In this document: positions 1 through 8,677 of the stretch, in pieces
Layout of the letters: each line of letters starts with the position of its first letter
Position numbering within the stretch: position 1 is the first letter of the stretch
Source of the DNA: an uncultured Acetatifactor sp.
GTDB taxonomy: Bacteria > Bacillota > Clostridia > Lachnospirales > Lachnospiraceae
DNA: 64,000 nt
Direction of reading: 5' to 3'
NCBI GenBank assembly: GCA_910584375.1
Contig: CAJUAH010000003.1
Span: forward strand, 1-64,000
The notes under the pieces: generated by a model
What the model was told of the DNA's origin: nothing
What the model saw: the letters and a program-made list of their open reading frames with translations, nothing else
Databases searched by the model: none
Position numbers and translations under genes: made by a program

Positions 1-110
1 ACCACTATAGCAGATACACATTATTTACACAAGAACTTTCAATACGCTATACTAGTAGTACCTCCATAGGGTAGACGCCCTTTCCCGTGAGTTTCTCCCT
101 AAAGCAAAAA

Positions 111-158
111 GAGAAAACACCGATCCGGCATCCATGGATGCGAATCAACTGTTTTCTC
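111..158. repeat. Inverted repeat with nested palindrome
   Basis: GAGAAAAC at 111-118 is complementary to GTTTTCTC at 151-158, and the loop carries the perfect palindrome GCATCCATGGATGC at 128-141. It lies downstream of the leftward acetyltransferase gene. It could be a weak terminator or a protein site; no long T run supports a strong intrinsic terminator. Confidence 0.35.
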
Positions 159-266
159 TATCCGTTGTAACTACAGTGTAAGCTATCTGTAAAAATCTGT
201 CAAGTGCTAAATTTACTTTTGCCGGTATTTTTTTCCGGTATTTTCTTGCCGATATCCCTATATGAG

Positions 267-1211
267 CTATATGTGAGAATATACCATATACACAAACCGC
301 TCCCGCCGCCCGTTCTGTTCCATCTCCACCAGCCAGGAGCCCTGCCCCGCTCCGCTTTGTTTCTCCCCGGCGGCCACGACGGGCGGCGGCTGCTCCCGAA
401 ATCCCAGTTTCCGGCACAGGCGCAGAGACACGCTGTTCTCTTCATGCACCAGCGCCTGTATCCGCTCAAATCCCAGCCGCTCCCGGGCATGTTCCAGGAT
501 CCCTCTGCACACCTCTTCGGCCAGCCCCCGTCCCTGCCATCTGCGGCCGATGACAAATCCCAGCTCCGGCAGATCATAGCCCTCCCGCGCGCTAAGACCT
601 GCCCGTCCTATCACGGCTCCGCTATGACGATCCAGCACCGTCCATATACCATACTCATAAAATGCGTACACCAACCTGCGATAGTCCCTGACATAGCGTC
701 GCTCCGCTTCCGGAGTGGGATAGAGCCGCTCCGTGTACCGGGTGAGCTCCGGAGCCTGATACATCTCCCAGAAACTGTCCACATCCTCCTCCACCGTCTC
801 CCGCAGCCAGCAGCGCTCTGTGACAAGGATCTCCCATGGCAGATTATGGCACCGCCTGTAGACCCGCTCCAGATATTCGCTTTCCGTCTCTTCCGGATCC
901 TCCAGCGCATAGCGCGCGCTGCCAAAGTCCTGATCTCTGTTATCGGGATGAAGGTATATCAGCACCGGCGGTTCCCCACCGCCATCTCCCGCCAGAGCGG
1001 CATATACTTTGAAATCGTCCGTCAGATACAGCATTCCCTCCTCCACTTCTGGCGGAAGGGACAGTTCCTCGGAAAGCATGGCCCTGCAGGTAATTCCCTC
1101 TTTTATCAGCCTCCCGCAAAGCGGCGTCAGCGATTCCAGCCTCTCTGCCCACCGCAGCACTATCACACACTTTTTCAGATAATTGACTCCCTGCGCGATC
1201 GTTTGTCCCAT
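267..1211 (-). CDS. GNAT acetyltransferase with N-terminal HAD-like domain
   Basis: Predicted acetyl-CoA-dependent N-acetyltransferase of about 314 residues; the substrate is unknown. The GNAT domain fills roughly residues 130-295. The acetyl-CoA loop is visible as RRWQGRGLAEEV, and the later VHEENSVSLRLCRKLGF segment is the usual GNAT C-terminal strand and helix. The first 120 residues resemble the degenerate HAD-type domain that precedes GNAT domains in some Clostridia (PVLIYLHPDNRDQDF-like stretch), but that match is from memory. I chose the ATG at 1211 because GAGGGG lies seven bases upstream; the frame stays open to 1295 without a ribosome site. The gene is divergent from the cyclophilin gene and may share its intergenic region. 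Confidence 0.75.
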   Translation of the reverse strand: MGQTIAQGVNYLKKCVIVLRWAERLESLTPLCGRLIKEGITCRAMLSEELSLPPEVEEGMLYLTDDFKVYAALAGDGGGEPPVLIYLHPDNRDQDFGSARYALEDPEETESEYLERVYRRCHNLPWEILVTERCWLRETVEEDVDSFWEMYQAPELTRYTERLYPTPEAERRYVRDYRRLVYAFYEYGIWTVLDRHSGAVIGRAGLSAREGYDLPELGFVIGRRWQGRGLAEEVCRGILEHARERLGFERIQALVHEENSVSLRLCRKLGFREQPPPVVAAGEKQSGAGQGSWLVEMEQNGRRERFVYMVYSHI

Positions 1212-1350
1212 CACCATACCCCTCATATCACGGGTTCTGTCCGCGATACTGCTCCTTCCGTCCCTCAGACCGCAGACCGTCCCGATTAAGTGCATTGTTC
1301 AAACAGCGACTGCTGTTTTGCCCGATCAGCCCCTATATCTGCAAAAAAGC

Positions 1351-1379
1351 TTTACGTCCGGGAATTTTTAGGTTATCAT
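1351..1379 (+). promoter_or_regulatory. Sigma-A promoter for the cyclophilin gene
   Basis: TTTACG (1351-1356), a 17-base spacer and TATCAT (1374-1379) lie about 42 bases upstream of the GTG start at 1421. Spacing is ideal and both boxes are near consensus. Confidence 0.55.
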
Positions 1380-1420
1380 GGACATTATAACAAAATTTCA
1401 TACAGAAAGGTAGAAAAATT

Positions 1421-1945
1421 GTGGCACAGAATCCTATTGTTACGATCACCATGGAAGACGGCGGCATGATCAAGGCCGAACTGTACCCTGAGATCGCACC
1501 CAACACCGTAAACAACTTTATCAGTCTGGTTCAGAAGAAATACTATGACGGTCTGATCTTTCACCGAGTCATCAAGGGCTTTATGATCCAGGGAGGATGT
1601 CCCGAAGGCAGCGGTATGGGCGGTCCCGGTTACAGCATCAAGGGCGAGTTCGCGCAGAACGGTTTTTCCAACGACTTAAAGCATACGCCGGGCGTACTGT
1701 CCATGGCCAGGAGCATGATGCCCGATTCCGCAGGCTCCCAGTTTTTTATCATGCATAAGAACGCTCCCCACTTAGACGGCGCTTATGCGGCTTTTGGAAA
1801 AGTGACCGAAGGCATGGACGTGGTAAACCGCATTGCGGAAACTTCCACCGACAGCGCCTCCGACAGGCCCTATGAAAATCAGGTGATGAAGAGCGTGACC
1901 GTGGATACTTTCGGCGTGGAGTATCCGGAACCGGAAAAACTGTAA
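1421..1945 (+). CDS. Peptidyl-prolyl cis-trans isomerase, cyclophilin type
   Basis: Cytoplasmic cyclophilin of 174 residues that catalyses cis-trans isomerisation of Xaa-Pro bonds. The single domain covers the whole protein. Hallmarks are FHRVIKGFMIQGG near residue 47 (with the catalytic arginine), GSQFFIM near residue 108, and HLDGAYAAFGKV near residue 119. No signal peptide or lipobox is present, so it should act in the cytosol on folding or refolding proteins. The start is GTG at 1421, preceded by AGAAAGG at 1404-1410. The gene is monocistronic, followed by an inverted repeat at 2103-2130. Confidence 0.93.
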   Translation: MAQNPIVTITMEDGGMIKAELYPEIAPNTVNNFISLVQKKYYDGLIFHRVIKGFMIQGGCPEGSGMGGPGYSIKGEFAQNGFSNDLKHTPGVLSMARSMMPDSAGSQFFIMHKNAPHLDGAYAAFGKVTEGMDVVNRIAETSTDSASDRPYENQVMKSVTVDTFGVEYPEPEKL

Positions 1946-2102
1946 ATACCGGCAGTTGTTCATATTTTGTTCACAAAACCTTTAATTTTTTTTCAAATCC
2001 TCATAATGATTTGGACATTTCTATCCCATATACTAGAATCAAACAAAGGAAGAACAACGCTAAATACAGTTATCTGTTCATTAATAAAACTTTTTCATAA
2101 TA

Positions 2103-2130
2103 ATGCCAAGGGAAGCAATTCCCTTGGCAT
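2103..2130. terminator. Convergent-gene hairpin
   Basis: A perfect 11-base inverted repeat, ATGCCAAGGGA and TCCCTTGGCAT with a 6-base loop, sits between the rightward cyclophilin gene and the leftward lipoprotein gene. Its position between converging stops suggests a bidirectional terminator, though the flanking T runs are short. Confidence 0.6.
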
Positions 2131-2149
2131 CCTCCCTTTTCAGGGGTTT

Positions 2150-4501
2150 TTACCGATTTTCATCCATATACACCTGCACCCGGCTGTTGATGATCCGCGC
2201 CGTCTCCAGGGCGGGCTTATCACCCTCTATATAAGCCTGCGCTTCCTCCCAGATTATATTCAGCAGTTGAAAATCCGGGGCGGGGGCGGGAGCGCAGCTC
2301 TCCAGGAATCGCTTGCAATCATGCAGCACCGTGGTTCCGTCCTCCCTCACCTGCAAAGGATACCCATGCCAGAGAGCGTCCACATCCTCCCCGTACGTCT
2401 CTTCGTAGATCTCCTTTTCCTGGGGCGTCAGGTACTGTATATCTTCCAAACACACTTTCCGCCCCGAAAGCCTTTCCTCAAATTTCCCCTGAACATTCTG
2501 CATTTTCTCACTTAGAAGGCATTCCATATAAATTCGCGCCGTCTCCGGGTCGGCGCTGCGGCTTACCACCACCGCGCCGTCACACTGCAGATAGTTGCCG
2601 TTTCCGGTCTCCGTAGGATAGCCCACATAGTGTACATCCTCTCCATACATGTCATAGTTGCTGAGCATTTTTTCCATAGAGTGCCATGAACCGTCCGTGG
2701 TTGCCAGACCGCCGCCGACTCCCAGGCCCATCTCACCGTCCCCGTCTTTTCTTCCGTATAATTTCGCGTATTCCAGGATCTTGAGGAAACGCTCATCCTC
2801 AAAATGGCATGTACCGGTGTCTCCATCCACCAGAAAGGAATCCTCCAAATTGTATTCTATCATGATATTTATGGTCGCCTGTGGGTAATAGGCGGAAAAT
2901 ACCTGTATAAACATGCCGGTATAATCCCCCGTCTCCATCAGTCCCAATACGTCGTCCACCGTCCAGGTATCTCCCGGCCATACGCTGTCTTTGACCATCA
3001 TACTGTTCACATCGATCTCCGGCGGAATGCCCACCAGGGTATCGGAGACTGTACCCATTTCCAGTACGCCGGGCATTACCTGGTCCAAAAGCTCCTGCGG
3101 CAACAGTGTCCGCAGATCCATGAGCGCGTCGTTCTGCGCCAGGAGTTTCATATCTTCCAGAGTTACATACAGGATATCCGGACCGTTTCCCGTCATAATC
3201 TGGGTCATAATCTGGGTACGGTATTCTCCCGCGTCCCTGTTTCCCCGGTTTTCATAGGCAAAATGGCATCCCGGATTTTTTCTCGCCACACGGGCTGCCG
3301 TTGCCCGCACCCTGCCCGCCGCCTCCTGGGCCAGGCTGACGATGCGCACCGCCTCCTCCGTCTCCTGCTGCTCCCATGTCAGCAGCAGCGCCCAGTCCTC
3401 ATCCTCCTCGTCGATATTCCCCCACATGCGCAGCACGGGCGCGCCGTCCTCCCGAAAAGTCATATCGGTATCCAGTACTTTATCCACACCGTTTTCCCGC
3501 AGCATAAATACGTTTTTTCGCTCACCGGAGACTACATCCCATCTCACTATACTGTCGGGAAGGCCATAATATAAGTCGTTCCCCCGCATGCCGTAGAGCC
3601 GGAATATCTCTCCTCCTTTCAGTTCCGCCAGAGTCACAGCCTTTTTTTCCACCGAATCAAACCACAGGATACGACTGCTTTCACGGCTGCTGACGGGAAA
3701 GAGCAGTTCACCCTCTTCCGTCCGTATGGGAATACCGAACTGCTCCTTCTCCCCCAGGGTCTCTTCCATCAGCAGTTCGCCCTCCCGGTTCAGAATACAC
3801 AGAGATTGGTAGGGCCATTCTCCCGACGCTCTCCGGGCATACAGATTACCGGCTCCGTCGCAGATACAGTCGCCCGTCACCACACTGCTGCCCCCTTCCG
3901 TCAGCAGCTCCCTCTCCCGATAGACCGGCAGTACGTCCACGATCTCTGGCGCTTCCCCGTCTAATTTCGTATAGATCATTTCATTTCTGTCAAAATACAG
4001 ACCGCCCCCCTTTTCCTCATCAAACCGAAAAGATACCCTCTGCAATACCAGCGTACCGTCCGCCATGACGCAGCCGTTCCACAGATAAGATTCTTCCATG
4101 TCCTCCAGCCCCAGCGTCTCCGGCGTCAGACAAGTCAGACTGCTCTCCCCGGTCCCCAGATCACAGCTCTCCAGATACCACAGCGAAGTATCGCCTGCGT
4201 CGCTCAGAAAACTGTGGAGCCTGTAAGCGCACATATCGTATATACCCAGCTCCTTGGGGCGCCCGTTTGCTCTGTTATCTACTGGGATCTCCCCATGCGT
4301 CACCGGTATATATTCCTCCACCCACAGTCCCTGTTCCTCCTCCACCTGTCCGCTCACTGCAAATCGGGCGGTTTCCTGCCAGGGCGCTCTTTCGGCGGTT
4401 TCCGGTTCCGATGCGCCGCAGGCCGCCAGCCCCAGCACTCCCGCTAAAATGAGGGAGGCAACTGCGTATCTCCGCTTTGCGTATACATCCGATCGTACCA
4501 T
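2150..4501 (-). CDS. Large lipoprotein with C-terminal solute-binding domain
   Basis: Lipoprotein of about 783 residues. A basic start, a hydrophobic segment and the lipobox LAAC place the mature N-terminal cysteine near residue 28. Residues of roughly 40-390 form a beta-rich region with repeated short strands and turns, perhaps propeller-like. Residues of roughly 400-780 resemble an extracellular carbohydrate-binding protein of the ABC type (for example GPDILYVTLEDMKLLAQNDA and the closing ETARIINSRVQVYMDE motif). No permease gene is adjacent, so a transport role is not supported; it may instead sense an extracellular ligand. ATG at 4501 is chosen because AAGGAGG lies at 4509-4515. A paralogue of similar design is at 22338-24623. 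Confidence 0.7.
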   Translation of the reverse strand: MVRSDVYAKRRYAVASLILAGVLGLAACGASEPETAERAPWQETARFAVSGQVEEEQGLWVEEYIPVTHGEIPVDNRANGRPKELGIYDMCAYRLHSFLSDAGDTSLWYLESCDLGTGESSLTCLTPETLGLEDMEESYLWNGCVMADGTLVLQRVSFRFDEEKGGGLYFDRNEMIYTKLDGEAPEIVDVLPVYRERELLTEGGSSVVTGDCICDGAGNLYARRASGEWPYQSLCILNREGELLMEETLGEKEQFGIPIRTEEGELLFPVSSRESSRILWFDSVEKKAVTLAELKGGEIFRLYGMRGNDLYYGLPDSIVRWDVVSGERKNVFMLRENGVDKVLDTDMTFREDGAPVLRMWGNIDEEDEDWALLLTWEQQETEEAVRIVSLAQEAAGRVRATAARVARKNPGCHFAYENRGNRDAGEYRTQIMTQIMTGNGPDILYVTLEDMKLLAQNDALMDLRTLLPQELLDQVMPGVLEMGTVSDTLVGIPPEIDVNSMMVKDSVWPGDTWTVDDVLGLMETGDYTGMFIQVFSAYYPQATINIMIEYNLEDSFLVDGDTGTCHFEDERFLKILEYAKLYGRKDGDGEMGLGVGGGLATTDGSWHSMEKMLSNYDMYGEDVHYVGYPTETGNGNYLQCDGAVVVSRSADPETARIYMECLLSEKMQNVQGKFEERLSGRKVCLEDIQYLTPQEKEIYEETYGEDVDALWHGYPLQVREDGTTVLHDCKRFLESCAPAPAPDFQLLNIIWEEAQAYIEGDKPALETARIINSRVQVYMDENR

Positions 4502-4645
4502 ATCCAAACCTCCTTGCGTCATATGCTGTTCCCCGGACAATTCCGGGACAGCCTTTCGCCATCTTATTCACCGCTGCGGTAAAAACGGAGCAGTGGCGTA
4601 CCTGCGGCATCTGCCGGGCGGAGGCTCGCAGTGTCAGATGCAGCG

Positions 4646-4680
4646 AAAAAAATACAGGTGAGACGTATTCCGCTCACCTG
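4646..4680 (-). terminator. Intrinsic terminator downstream of the lipid kinase
   Basis: On the leftward transcript CAGGTGAG and CTCACCTG (4673-4680 and 4655-4662) form an 8-bp stem with a 10-base loop followed by TATTTTTTT. It ends the hprK-to-lipid-kinase operon. It also begins almost exactly where a transcript from the promoter at 4686-4714 would start, so it may attenuate the lipoprotein gene. Confidence 0.7.
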
Positions 4681-4685
4681 CGTTC

Positions 4686-4755
4686 AATATAACATATTAA
4701 AAACTCTCTCACAATCGCTTTAAACAAACCTTAAAAACAGTTAAACAAATCTTAA
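4686..4755 (-). promoter_or_regulatory. Promoter with four TTAA half-sites upstream
   Basis: Leftward TTGTGA (4709-4714), 17 bases and TATATT (4686-4691) form a sigma-A promoter. Directly upstream are four TTAA half-sites at 4720, 4731, 4741 and 4752, spaced 11, 10 and 11 bases, within two near-identical 15-mers of the form TTAAGRTTTGTTTAA. This layout is typical of OmpR/PhoB-family response-regulator boxes. The likely target is the lipoprotein gene starting at 4501. No response-regulator transcription factor lies in the window. Confidence 0.5.
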
Positions 4756-4759
4756 TAAA

Positions 4760-5653
4760 TCAGTTCCCTTTCACCCGCATGGTGATGGCTTTGTGGCGGT
4801 TACGGATGACCGCTTTTTCATGGCTGCCCCCGTATTCCCCGTCCAGAGTCCAGGCGACGGGCTCTCTGCTCTCCACCGTCAGGCAGCCTGTACGGAAGTA
4901 GAGCATGCAGTCTGCGTTAATATCCCTGTTCAGCAGAGCCGCGATCAGCGCATTTAGCTCCATGGGGTTCCCCGGCCTGCGGATCAGCGTCACCTCAAAG
5001 ACACCGTCATCCAGCTCCACGTTCTTGCCGGTAATCTGCTTAAATCCCCCCACCGACACCGAGTTGGTGATCATTCCGAATATAAACTCGTCCTCCACCA
5101 CCCGGCCCTCATAGCTTACTTTCAAGGGAAAGCTGCGGATCGATGACAGGCGCTTGACCCCCTCCAGCAAATAGGCCATATGCCCCAGCACGTTTTTAAC
5201 ATTCTGATCCGTCTCGTAGGACACCTCGGTAAAAAGGCCGAAAGCCGCGATATACACAAATATATCCTCGTTAAACGCGCCTATGTCACAGGGAAAATCC
5301 CGTCCGGTCAGGACGATCTCCGCCGCCCGCAGCATATTTTTGGGCAGGCGCAGACTGATACCGAAGTCATTGGTACTGCCTGCCGGGATATAACCGATGG
5401 GAATGTTTTTTCCGCTGGCGAGCATACCGGTGACCACCTCGTCCAGCGTGCCGTCCCCGCCGCTGCATACCACCAGCTCCGCCTCCGGGGAACAATTCTT
5501 TACATAGTCGCAGGCGTCCCCTCTTTTGGTGGTGGGACGCACCACGGTCTCATAGCCCCCCAACTCCAACCTCTCCAGTATATCGGACAGCCTGCTGCGG
5601 ATCATGGCCTTGCCCGCTCTGGGATTATAGATAAACAAAGCCTTTTTTGTCAT
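4760..5653 (-). CDS. Diacylglycerol-kinase-family lipid kinase
   Basis: Cytoplasmic ATP-dependent lipid kinase of 297 residues in the YegS/BmrU/DgkB superfamily; substrate is probably a diacylglycerol-like lipid or a related lipid. The N-terminal catalytic domain has NPRAGK near residue 10, the nucleotide-binding SGGDGTLDEVV near residue 64 and PAGSTNDF near residue 91. A beta-rich C-terminal domain follows, ending in the usual LDGEYGG motif. The start lies 4 bases after the Crh-like gene, so translational coupling is likely. It is the last gene of the hprK operon, upstream of the terminator at 4646-4680. Confidence 0.85.
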   Translation of the reverse strand: MTKKALFIYNPRAGKAMIRSRLSDILERLELGGYETVVRPTTKRGDACDYVKNCSPEAELVVCSGGDGTLDEVVTGMLASGKNIPIGYIPAGSTNDFGISLRLPKNMLRAAEIVLTGRDFPCDIGAFNEDIFVYIAAFGLFTEVSYETDQNVKNVLGHMAYLLEGVKRLSSIRSFPLKVSYEGRVVEDEFIFGMITNSVSVGGFKQITGKNVELDDGVFEVTLIRRPGNPMELNALIAALLNRDINADCMLYFRTGCLTVESREPVAWTLDGEYGGSHEKAVIRNRHKAITMRVKGN

Positions 5654-5657
5654 AATA

Positions 5658-5915
5658 CTACTCCGCGCCGTTCAGATACTTTTCAATGGCGTCCACGGCT
5701 TCGTCCTCATCCGTACCCTCCGCCGTGACAATCACCTGATCGCCGTTTACCAAACCCAGGCTCATCATGCCCATGATGCTCTTGGCATTGACCTTCTTAC
5801 CTGTGGATTCCAGATAGATCCGGCTCTCATACTTACTGGCCACCTGCACCAACATCGCCACAGGCCGGGCCTCCAACCCATTTTGCAGTTTGATTTCCAC
5901 TGTTGATTTTTTCAT
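5658..5915 (-). CDS. crh: Crh-like HPr protein lacking the active histidine
   Basis: Small HPr-fold protein of 85 residues. The regulatory serine is present (Ser46 in NAKSIMGMM), the site phosphorylated by HprK. At the position of the PTS catalytic His15 the sequence reads GLEARP, so residue 15 is glutamate. Bacillus subtilis Crh likewise lacks His15 and has glutamine there. The protein therefore should not carry phosphate in PTS sugar transport. It should act as an HprK-controlled regulator, for example as a CcpA corepressor or metabolic effector. It sits directly after whiA, as crh does in Bacillus, in the same operon as hprK. A strong AAGGAGG precedes the ATG at 5915. Confidence 0.8.
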   Translation of the reverse strand: MKKSTVEIKLQNGLEARPVAMLVQVASKYESRIYLESTGKKVNAKSIMGMMSLGLVNGDQVIVTAEGTDEDEAVDAIEKYLNGAE

Positions 5916-5942
5916 ACTCTCCTCCTTAATGCCTCTGTTTCT

Positions 5943-6821
5943 TTATCCCCGCTCTTTCTCCGCCAATTCGCTGAGTTTGCGGAGTCTGTGATTTACTCCT
6001 GACTTTCCCACCGGCGGATCCAGCCGCTCTCCCAGCTCTTTCAGGGGCGCGTCCGGATATTCCAACCTTGCCTGAGCCATATCCCGCAGAGGCGGCGGCA
6101 GCTTTTGCAGCCCATAATAATCCCGCAGAAACAGAATGTCCTCAATCTGTCTGCTGGCGGCATTTACCGTCTTGGTAATATTAGCCGTCTCGCAGTTGAC
6201 CCTTCTGTTGATGGAGTTGCGCACTTCTTTCAGTATACGCAGGTTCTCCAGATCCATCAGCGCTACATGGGCCCCCATCACGTTCAGCAGGTCCACGATC
6301 CCTGCCCCCTCCTTGAGATAAACCACATGATATTTCTTACGAAGTACAATCTTTGCCTCTATGTCAAATCCCTGGATCACCTGTTGCAGTTGTCTGGCTC
6401 TGTCCTCCGTCTCACAGACAAATTCCAGATGATATCCCTTTTTCGGATCGCTGATGGAACCGGCGCACAGAAAAGCTCCCCGCAGAAAAGCCCTGCGGCA
6501 GCAGGATCTCTTCAGAAACCTCGGGTCCACGGTTTCACGTAAATCCCCAAAATCCCGATAAAAAGCCTGCATTTCCTCCTCTGTGATCCCCACATTCTTT
6601 TCTATATTATATGTTTTTTCCAATAATGTAAAGCCTTTTCTTAATACAACTTCATTTTCTATCTGAAAGCCTACGGTATACAGGCCCTGGGCATCCCTGC
6701 CATAATGTCCCGCGAAACTCATCATGGCAGCCAGTTCAGCCCTGCGGCAATGCCTGGCGGCACTGATATGCTCCGCCAGCTCCCCCTTCACTTCCCTTGA
6801 GAAAGACATACCCTTATTCAT
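5943..6821 (-). CDS. whiA: WhiA-type DNA-binding protein
   Basis: WhiA homologue of 292 residues, a conserved Gram-positive protein linked to cell division and nucleoid organisation. The N-terminal part is the LAGLIDADG-like domain (CRRAFLRGAFLCAGSISDP near residue 107, FVCETE near 134). The C-terminal part is a helix-turn-helix: LEYPDAPLKELGERLDP followed by SGVNHRLRKL. The ATG overlaps the last 8 bases of rapZ, implying coupled translation. Unlike Bacillus, no YvcK-type gene lies between rapZ and whiA. Downstream is the Crh-like gene after 27 bases. Confidence 0.93.
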   Translation of the reverse strand: MNKGMSFSREVKGELAEHISAARHCRRAELAAMMSFAGHYGRDAQGLYTVGFQIENEVVLRKGFTLLEKTYNIEKNVGITEEEMQAFYRDFGDLRETVDPRFLKRSCCRRAFLRGAFLCAGSISDPKKGYHLEFVCETEDRARQLQQVIQGFDIEAKIVLRKKYHVVYLKEGAGIVDLLNVMGAHVALMDLENLRILKEVRNSINRRVNCETANITKTVNAASRQIEDILFLRDYYGLQKLPPPLRDMAQARLEYPDAPLKELGERLDPPVGKSGVNHRLRKLSELAEKERG

Positions 6822-7674
6822 TTTTCACATCCCGATGATGCAGCGTCACACCGTAGCCGCCCTGTTCTCTCAGGCGTTCAAAAAGACGGTTGGCCAGCGT
6901 CACGCTGCGATGCTTTCCGCCGGTACAGCCGATGGCGATCACCAACCTGTATTTTCCTTCTTTCACATAATTGGGGATCAAAAACCGCACCATATCCTCC
7001 AACTTGTCCATAAATACATGGGACTCCTCAAAGCCCATCACATATTCCTGCACCTCCCGGTCATTGCCGGTCTTATGTTTTAACTCGTCGATATAAAAGG
7101 GATTGGGTAAAAACCGCACGTCAAATACCAGATCCGCATCCGACGGTATACCGTTCTTAAAACCGAATGACATCACTGTCACCATCAGGCTGTTGTACTC
7201 CTCGTTATTGACAAAAATACGGTCCAGCTCCTCTTTCAGTTCTCTGGTCAGCAGACTGGTGGTGTCGATCACATAATCCGCCTGTGTGCGGATCTTTTCC
7301 AACACTTTGCGCTCCCGCCGCACTCCGTCCAGAGTGCGCCCCTCCACTGCCAGCGGATGGAGACGCCTGCTCTCCTTGTAACGCTTGATCAGCACGTCGT
7401 CTCCGGCCTCCATAAACAGGATCTCCACGTTGTATTTGCGGTTTTTCAGTTCCTGCAGCACCTTGGTGGCGTCCTCAAAGTTCTGATCTGCCCGCACGTC
7501 CAGTCCCAGCGCTACCTTGGTAATCTCGCTGCCGGGCATGGTGATCAGTTCCGCAAACTTGCGCACCAGTGTCACAGGCAGATTGTCCACACAGTAATAA
7601 CCCGCGTCCTCCAGCATTTTCAGCGCGGTGCGCTTACCGCCGCCGCTCATCCCCGTCACTACCACAAAGCGCAT
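6814..7674 (-). CDS. rapZ: RNase adapter / nucleotide-binding protein RapZ
   Basis: RapZ (YvcJ) homologue of about 286 residues: an N-terminal P-loop domain and a C-terminal domain with the family signature (AIGCTGGKHRSVTLANRLFE near the end). In enteric bacteria RapZ binds glucosamine-6-phosphate and directs RNase E; in Firmicutes it hydrolyses NTPs and affects cell-wall and competence physiology. The Walker A reads GMSGGGKRTA, with arginine where serine or threonine is usual. I chose ATG at 7674, which has AAGGAG ten bases upstream and begins MRFVVVTG; the frame runs further upstream to 7749, overlapping murB. The gene overlaps whiA downstream. Confidence 0.92.
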   Translation of the reverse strand: MRFVVVTGMSGGGKRTALKMLEDAGYYCVDNLPVTLVRKFAELITMPGSEITKVALGLDVRADQNFEDATKVLQELKNRKYNVEILFMEAGDDVLIKRYKESRRLHPLAVEGRTLDGVRRERKVLEKIRTQADYVIDTTSLLTRELKEELDRIFVNNEEYNSLMVTVMSFGFKNGIPSDADLVFDVRFLPNPFYIDELKHKTGNDREVQEYVMGFEESHVFMDKLEDMVRFLIPNYVKEGKYRLVIAIGCTGGKHRSVTLANRLFERLREQGGYGVTLHHRDVKNE

Positions 7675-7738
7675 CTTTTGTCCGCTCCTTCCCTGCCTCC
7701 CGCACCGCAGTTCACAATCCCCGCATCCCGGCGCGACG

Positions 7739-8647
7739 CTATTCCACATATATGACTTCTGTCTCCAGATTCACGCCAAAGCAGTCCTTCACTCTCTCCT
7801 GCACATGGGCGATCAGATCCCTTACATCCTCGCAGGTTGCTTTTCCTGTATTGACAATAAACCCGCAGTGTTTATCCGACACTCTCGCACCGCCGATCTG
7901 GTAACCCCGAAGACCCGATTTCATAATCAGTTCTCCGGCATAATACCCTTCCGGCCGCTTAAAGATACTGCCTGCGCTGGGATATTCCAGGGGCTGCTTT
8001 TCCCGCCTTTTTGCAGCCAGCTCGCGCATCTTCTCCGCGATGGCCTCCCGCTCTCCCCGAGCCAGCCCGAACGTCACTTCCACCACCGTAAAGGGCTGTC
8101 CCTTGATGGCGCTGGTTCGATAGCCGAACTCCATCGTGGCATTGTCCAGTTCCAGCACATTGCCCTGACGATCCACCACCTTGACAGACTCCGCCACATG
8201 GGAGATCTCACCGCCGTAAGCTCCCGCATTCATGACCACGCCGCCGCCCACGGTCCCGGGGATACCGGATGCAAACTCCAGACCGGTCAGGCCGTATTCG
8301 CAGGCCGTCTGGGCTGCCTGGGACATCAGAGCCCCTGCCTGAACGATCATGCGCTCCCCCTGTACCTGAATCTGCTGCATCCGGGATCCCACATGGAGCA
8401 CCACCCCGGCATAGCCTCTGTCACTTACCAGCAGATTGCTGCCGTTGCCCAATACCAGACAGGGCTGCTCCACCATCTGTAGATACCGTTTGAGATGTGT
8501 GAGCTGCTCCGCACTCTCAATCTCTACAAAACAATCCGCCTCTCCCCCGATCCGAAAAGTGGTGTGCCTGCTCATGGGCTCTCCCAAAAAAATGTTTTCC
8601 CGGGGGACATAGCTCTCCAGGGTCCGCAACACTGTATCACTTATCAT
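7739..8647 (-). CDS. murB: UDP-N-acetylmuramate dehydrogenase
   Basis: Type II MurB of 302 residues. It reduces UDP-GlcNAc-enolpyruvate to UDP-MurNAc with NADPH and FAD in the cytoplasm, the second committed step of peptidoglycan synthesis. Visible motifs are the FAD-binding HTTFRIGGEADC near residue 28, GNGSNLLVSDRGYAGVV near 67, SGIPGTVGGGVVMNAGAYGG near 125 and YPSAGSIFKRP near 227. Length matches the family. It lies between glcK and rapZ in one leftward operon; this hprK/murB/rapZ neighbourhood is common in Clostridia. Confidence 0.95.
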   Translation of the reverse strand: MISDTVLRTLESYVPRENIFLGEPMSRHTTFRIGGEADCFVEIESAEQLTHLKRYLQMVEQPCLVLGNGSNLLVSDRGYAGVVLHVGSRMQQIQVQGERMIVQAGALMSQAAQTACEYGLTGLEFASGIPGTVGGGVVMNAGAYGGEISHVAESVKVVDRQGNVLELDNATMEFGYRTSAIKGQPFTVVEVTFGLARGEREAIAEKMRELAAKRREKQPLEYPSAGSIFKRPEGYYAGELIMKSGLRGYQIGGARVSDKHCGFIVNTGKATCEDVRDLIAHVQERVKDCFGVNLETEVIYVE

Positions 8648-8677
8648 TCCGACTCCTATCCGTCCGCCATGGCGGTA

